Shown: in pieces, positions 60,892 to 64,000 of the stretch
Position numbering within the stretch: the first letter of the stretch is position 1
How the letters are laid out: every line of letters begins with the position of its first letter
DNA from: Paenilisteria newyorkensis
Lineage (GTDB): Bacteria; Bacillota; Bacilli; Lactobacillales; Listeriaceae
Direction: 5' to 3'
DNA: 64,000 nt
NCBI RefSeq assembly: GCF_000766145.1
Contig: NZ_JNFB01000001.1
Coordinates: 1-64,000, forward strand
Program-made: the position numbers and the translations under genes
The notes under the pieces: model-generated
What the model was told of the DNA's origin: nothing
What the model saw: the letters and a program-made list of their open reading frames with translations, nothing else
Database searches by the model: none

Positions 60892-63800
60892 GTGAAAAAA
60901 ATAAAGTGGAGCGTGTTGGCTTTTTTAGTGCTGGCTTTGCTTCTTTCGGCTGGGACGTCGTATTTGGCGTTGGAACAAAATGCAGCGAAAAAAGAAGATA
61001 GCGCCGAAACAAAGAAAATGTCTATTGCTCTTGTCAATGACGATATTGGATACAGAACTACTGATGGGGAACGAATTGATTTTGGTGATAAATTTACGGC
61101 TAAGGTTTTGAAGCAAACGGATCATAAATGGGCGACAACTTCTAGTGGATTTGCAGAGAATGGCTTGAAAAATCGGGTATACGATATGATTATCTTTATT
61201 CCAACCAATTTTTCGGAAGCGGCGATGTCTATGACGTCAGCAAACCCAGAAAAAGTGAAGATTACGTATCGTATTAGTGAGACGGGAAATAAAGATGTAA
61301 CGGCTGAGGCTGAACGCGCGGCTGCGAAAGTTTTAGAAGATTTTAATAAAGAAATTATCGATGTTTATTTTGCGAGCATTCTTACAAATCTTCATGGTGC
61401 GCAAGATAGTATTAAGAAACTGGTGGACAAAGAGGAGACGTATGGTTCGGTGTATAATACGAACGTGAATTCACCGTTGTCTAACTATACGCAACAGTTT
61501 AAAACGGTGCAGGATTATACAGGCATGTCTAAAGATAGTTTTAAAGGTTTGCAGGATATTTTAAAAGGGTTTGGAACGAACTTGATGGAAGGCACGAAGG
61601 TGAACGAGACTTATTTTCAGTCTTTAGAAAAGCTTGCGAAGAATCAGGAAGCGAATGCACTTGTTTCGAAATCGTTTGCTGAACAAATGTCGAATAATGA
61701 TACGGCGATGTCAACGGCGGATGTATCGGAACAACTCTCTAATCTGAAAAGTTCTAATGATGCGATTTTTAAGCAGTTTCAGAAGATGGAAGAGGAGCGG
61801 ACATTATCGGTGCAGGTGGATAGTGTGCAGCGGTATTTGGATGCGGTGAACGAGCAGGTTGCCATGATAAACACGGAAGTTACCACAAAAATGGGTGAGA
61901 GCTTGCGTGGCAGTGTGGAAGGGGATTTGCAGCAATATATCTCGAACGAGGGGAACCGGACGATCACGCTGGATGAATTGACGGACAAGACGCTGAATGA
62001 TCGATTTAACAAAGAGATGCAGAACCTCATGCAAGAGATTCCGAATTATGATGCCTATTTGTTAAAAGATGATGCGAGTGCCGAAGAAAGAGCGGTTTAC
62101 AAGGAATTGCGCAATGTCATTGAGATAGCGAGAAGGTACATTAGCTCTAATTCAGGCGATTGGTCTGAAGGGTTGCTAAACAAGTCGAAGGAATTTCCAA
62201 AATATGAGACTATTGAAAATGCGCTTGATAAATTAAAACAGAAGAAGATTGATGAACTTAATAAAAAGAATGTCGATGGCGAAGAATACTATACTTATGA
62301 ATTAAAACAAGATTTCCAAATTAAAAAATCAGAAGCGGTAGGGAATACACAGACTTTGGTTTTCGCACAGCCGGAGGGTTTTGCAGTACCTGCTAGTGAG
62401 GCGAATTATTCGGTTAGACTCACTGCGGCGGACGGGAGTTATGTTCCTAACACCGTTACCTATGATGAAGAAAAGCACGAATGGACGATTGAAATAAACA
62501 CGAGTGAAACAGATCCGGATGTATTGAACCCGGATGAAGCACTGCTAGATTTGAACCTGTCTGTGAATCTTTTTATTAAAGCAGATGCGCTTACAAACCC
62601 GGAAGGTGCAACGTTTGATTTGTTTGCTCCGATTGGTCTGGAAATGACTAATATTGAGATGGGAGAAGAAATGACAGATCCAGGAAGCGAAGGCGATCCA
62701 AATGATCCGTCTAACCCACCTATCCCGCCTACTTTTGAACCGAAAGTTGTTAAAGAGAGTAAAATCGAGCTGGGACCGGAGTATATTATTACAGCTACAG
62801 AACGTGATGAGGCAATTAAGTCTGTACAAGAAACGATCGGCGCCATCGAGAAAGATACGACGATTCTTGCGGATAATGTGGCTGCCTATGTCAAACCTTA
62901 CTATAAATTATCGGAGCTTTTCAAGACGTATTATGGTATTGATGCTCGGGTAACGCCTTTAGATTTGGAAGGGAAATCGTTGACGGAATATGCGGCTGGG
63001 AAGAAGAATTCGTATTACTATCAGTTTAATATAGAAGACCGGATTGCGATGATGGTAGCTTTGATTACGGATAATGTGACGAGTTTTATTCATCGGGATT
63101 TGGAGACTTTCCAACAACAAGTTGCGGAGTCGCAAACGCGTACAGCGATTACGAAAGAAAATGCGAATGTACTGACGGAGCGCTTGAATGAAACGACGAC
63201 GCAAGCAGCGACAATGAATGCAAGCGTTGCGGAAACGCTCAAAAACGTGGAGGCATGGCGCAAAGCGAGCTTGGAGTTGCTTGATAAAGGCGGTATTGTG
63301 ATCACAAATAGTGGCGATGAGAAGTCCGCGACAATGTCTTTAGGAAGTGAATTTAGTGGATTGCTTTCGCAGAGTAAGTCGCTAGTTGATTCTTCTAAAA
63401 TAAATCTGAACTCGGCTGATAATGTCTACAAAACGTTTGATGCGATCGATAAGCAAGCGAAAAATATTCAAAATAGCGGGCTAGGAATTGTGACGCAAGC
63501 TCAAAAACTGTCAGCAAACATGGCCAATAAATTAGTAACGGATCAGGATTTTGCTTCTAATTTTGCGACGATGATGGAGAATAGTCGTGTTGGTGGCAAC
63601 CGCACAAATGAGAAGTTGCTCAATTTCTTGAGTAGTCCAGTGGAGAAGGAAAAAGGCTTAACGATTGCGGCTGGGGATACTTTTACACCGTATTTGATTG
63701 TGTTGGTCTGCTTTATCGTGGCTTTATTTACGGGTTATGTGATTGCGGCGCAGGAGCGAAAACGCAAACAAGAGGATGATTTTGCGGAAGAGATGGCGCT

Positions 63801-64000
63801 GGCGTATCAGAATACACCGATCACGTTAATGACGGTTGGCATTGGGTTGATTGAGGGCGCGATTATTGGTGCGATTTCAGCTTACTTCTTGGAGATGAAG
63901 GGCGTTATTTTCGTATCTTGGATGGGGATTATTATTCTGATTGTGTTGGTTTTCGTGTTGATCGCAACGTACTTGTTACGCCAATTACGCATGATGGGGA
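60892..64000 (+). CDS. esaA: Type VII secretion protein EsaA (runs past the window end)
   Basis: An open frame from GTG 60892 (GGGAG upstream) continues in frame through base 64000, over 1,030 codons. One N-terminal helix (WSVLAFLVLALLLSAGTSYLAL), a very long exterior region with coiled-coil-like stretches and a Pro/Asp/Glu segment near residue 600 (DPGSEGDPNDPSNPPIPPTF), then at least three C-terminal helices (PYLIVLVCFIVALFTGYVIA and following). This YhgE/Pip-like architecture, with the esxA context, identifies EsaA, the surface-exposed component of the Firmicute T7SS. The C-terminus lies beyond the window. Confidence 0.92.
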   Translation, partial: MKKIKWSVLAFLVLALLLSAGTSYLALEQNAAKKEDSAETKKMSIALVNDDIGYRTTDGERIDFGDKFTAKVLKQTDHKWATTSSGFAENGLKNRVYDMIIFIPTNFSEAAMSMTSANPEKVKITYRISETGNKDVTAEAERAAAKVLEDFNKEIIDVYFASILTNLHGAQDSIKKLVDKEETYGSVYNTNVNSPLSNYTQQFKTVQDYTGMSKDSFKGLQDILKGFGTNLMEGTKVNETYFQSLEKLAKNQEANALVSKSFAEQMSNNDTAMSTADVSEQLSNLKSSNDAIFKQFQKMEEERTLSVQVDSVQRYLDAVNEQVAMINTEVTTKMGESLRGSVEGDLQQYISNEGNRTITLDELTDKTLNDRFNKEMQNLMQEIPNYDAYLLKDDASAEERAVYKELRNVIEIARRYISSNSGDWSEGLLNKSKEFPKYETIENALDKLKQKKIDELNKKNVDGEEYYTYELKQDFQIKKSEAVGNTQTLVFAQPEGFAVPASEANYSVRLTAADGSYVPNTVTYDEEKHEWTIEINTSETDPDVLNPDEALLDLNLSVNLFIKADALTNPEGATFDLFAPIGLEMTNIEMGEEMTDPGSEGDPNDPSNPPIPPTFEPKVVKESKIELGPEYIITATERDEAIKSVQETIGAIEKDTTILADNVAAYVKPYYKLSELFKTYYGIDARVTPLDLEGKSLTEYAAGKKNSYYYQFNIEDRIAMMVALITDNVTSFIHRDLETFQQQVAESQTRTAITKENANVLTERLNETTTQAATMNASVAETLKNVEAWRKASLELLDKGGIVITNSGDEKSATMSLGSEFSGLLSQSKSLVDSSKINLNSADNVYKTFDAIDKQAKNIQNSGLGIVTQAQKLSANMANKLVTDQDFASNFATMMENSRVGGNRTNEKLLNFLSSPVEKEKGLTIAAGDTFTPYLIVLVCFIVALFTGYVIAAQERKRKQEDDFAEEMALAYQNTPITLMTVGIGLIEGAIIGAISAYFLEMKGVIFVSWMGIIILIVLVFVLIATYLLRQLRMMG

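Noticed and set aside
1-64000. Prophage, transposase or CRISPR array in the window
   Set aside because: I found no integrase, transposase, terminal inverted repeats of an insertion sequence, or spaced direct repeats. The only phage-like hint is the N-terminus of the truncated SGNH protein.

Overview
The window looks like a chromosomal segment of a low-to-mid GC Firmicute of the Listeria group. This rests on four things. (1) Gene order: a carbonic anhydrase / HD hydrolase / fructokinase / FabK run, a maltodextrin locus, cdaA-cdaR-glmM, and esxA-esaA all resemble Listeria loci. (2) Strong AGGAGG-type ribosome binding sites. (3) An LPXTG surface protein. (4) Bacillales-type tRNA and regulator families. 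The species cannot be named from sequence alone; the extra exopolysaccharide genes, the broken SGNH genes and the intergenic hairpin repeats suggest a member outside the best-known Listeria monocytogenes clade (inference).

Layout. 1-6671: the 3' part of a surface polysaccharide operon (Wzx-type flippase, Wzy-type polymerase, two GT4 glycosyltransferases, a PglC/EpsL-type initiating sugar transferase, a DegT-type sugar aminotransferase). 6790-9198: LPXTG adhesin-like protein with a vWA domain and three almost identical 76-residue Ig-like repeats. 9509-11159: tandem SGNH esterases on the minus strand, one intact and one killed by two frameshifts. 11368-21090: housekeeping and stress genes, including ung, an FNT channel, a Vga/Lmo0919-type ABC-F protein behind an apparent transcription attenuator, an Eis-type acetyltransferase, alpha carbonic anhydrase, a small alarmone-type hydrolase, a ROK fructokinase and FabK. 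21217-23805: argGH (minus). 24047-29130: esterase, then a two-component system whose regulator and kinase flank an ABC-2 transporter, with a 600-base repeat-rich gap. 29192-31993: AI-2E family permease (minus) and a YtrA-type GntR regulator with a DUF1648 membrane protein. 32044-32650: six tRNA genes (minus). 32973-36537: KimA potassium importer, an arginase-fold protein with altered metal ligands, and a small membrane protein. 36694-46637: maltodextrin regulon (LacI regulator, GH13 enzyme, MalEFG, DUF1189 protein, GH65 maltose phosphorylase). 46827-52761: PTS operon of the galactitol family with PRD activator, sugar kinase and class II aldolase. 53037-57654: truncated SGNH protein, then cdaA-cdaR-glmM. 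57870-59715: thioredoxin-like protein, Crp/Fnr regulator, GNAT. 60069-64000: two esxA genes encoding the same protein, and esaA running off the window (type VII secretion).

How the parts work together. Maltodextrins bound by MalE enter through MalFG, are trimmed by the GH13 enzyme and phosphorolysed by the GH65 enzyme. One 14-base operator occurs in opposite orientation before both the GH13 gene and malE, consistent with control by the adjacent LacI protein, and cre-like sites lie nearby. CdaA makes c-di-AMP, and KimA is a known c-di-AMP target family, so both ends of that circuit are present. The PTS operon has transport, kinase and aldolase steps but no sugar-alcohol dehydrogenase.

The most unusual signals are non-coding. 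Two 123-125 base hairpin elements (after malG and after glmM) share an 86% identical core, have different but self-complementary outer stems, and show compensatory base changes. A separate family of two-hairpin units lies between the response regulator and its ABC transporter and also shows compensatory changes. A strongly paired RNA-like element follows kimA. The leader of the ABC-F gene contains mutually exclusive pairings typical of attenuation.
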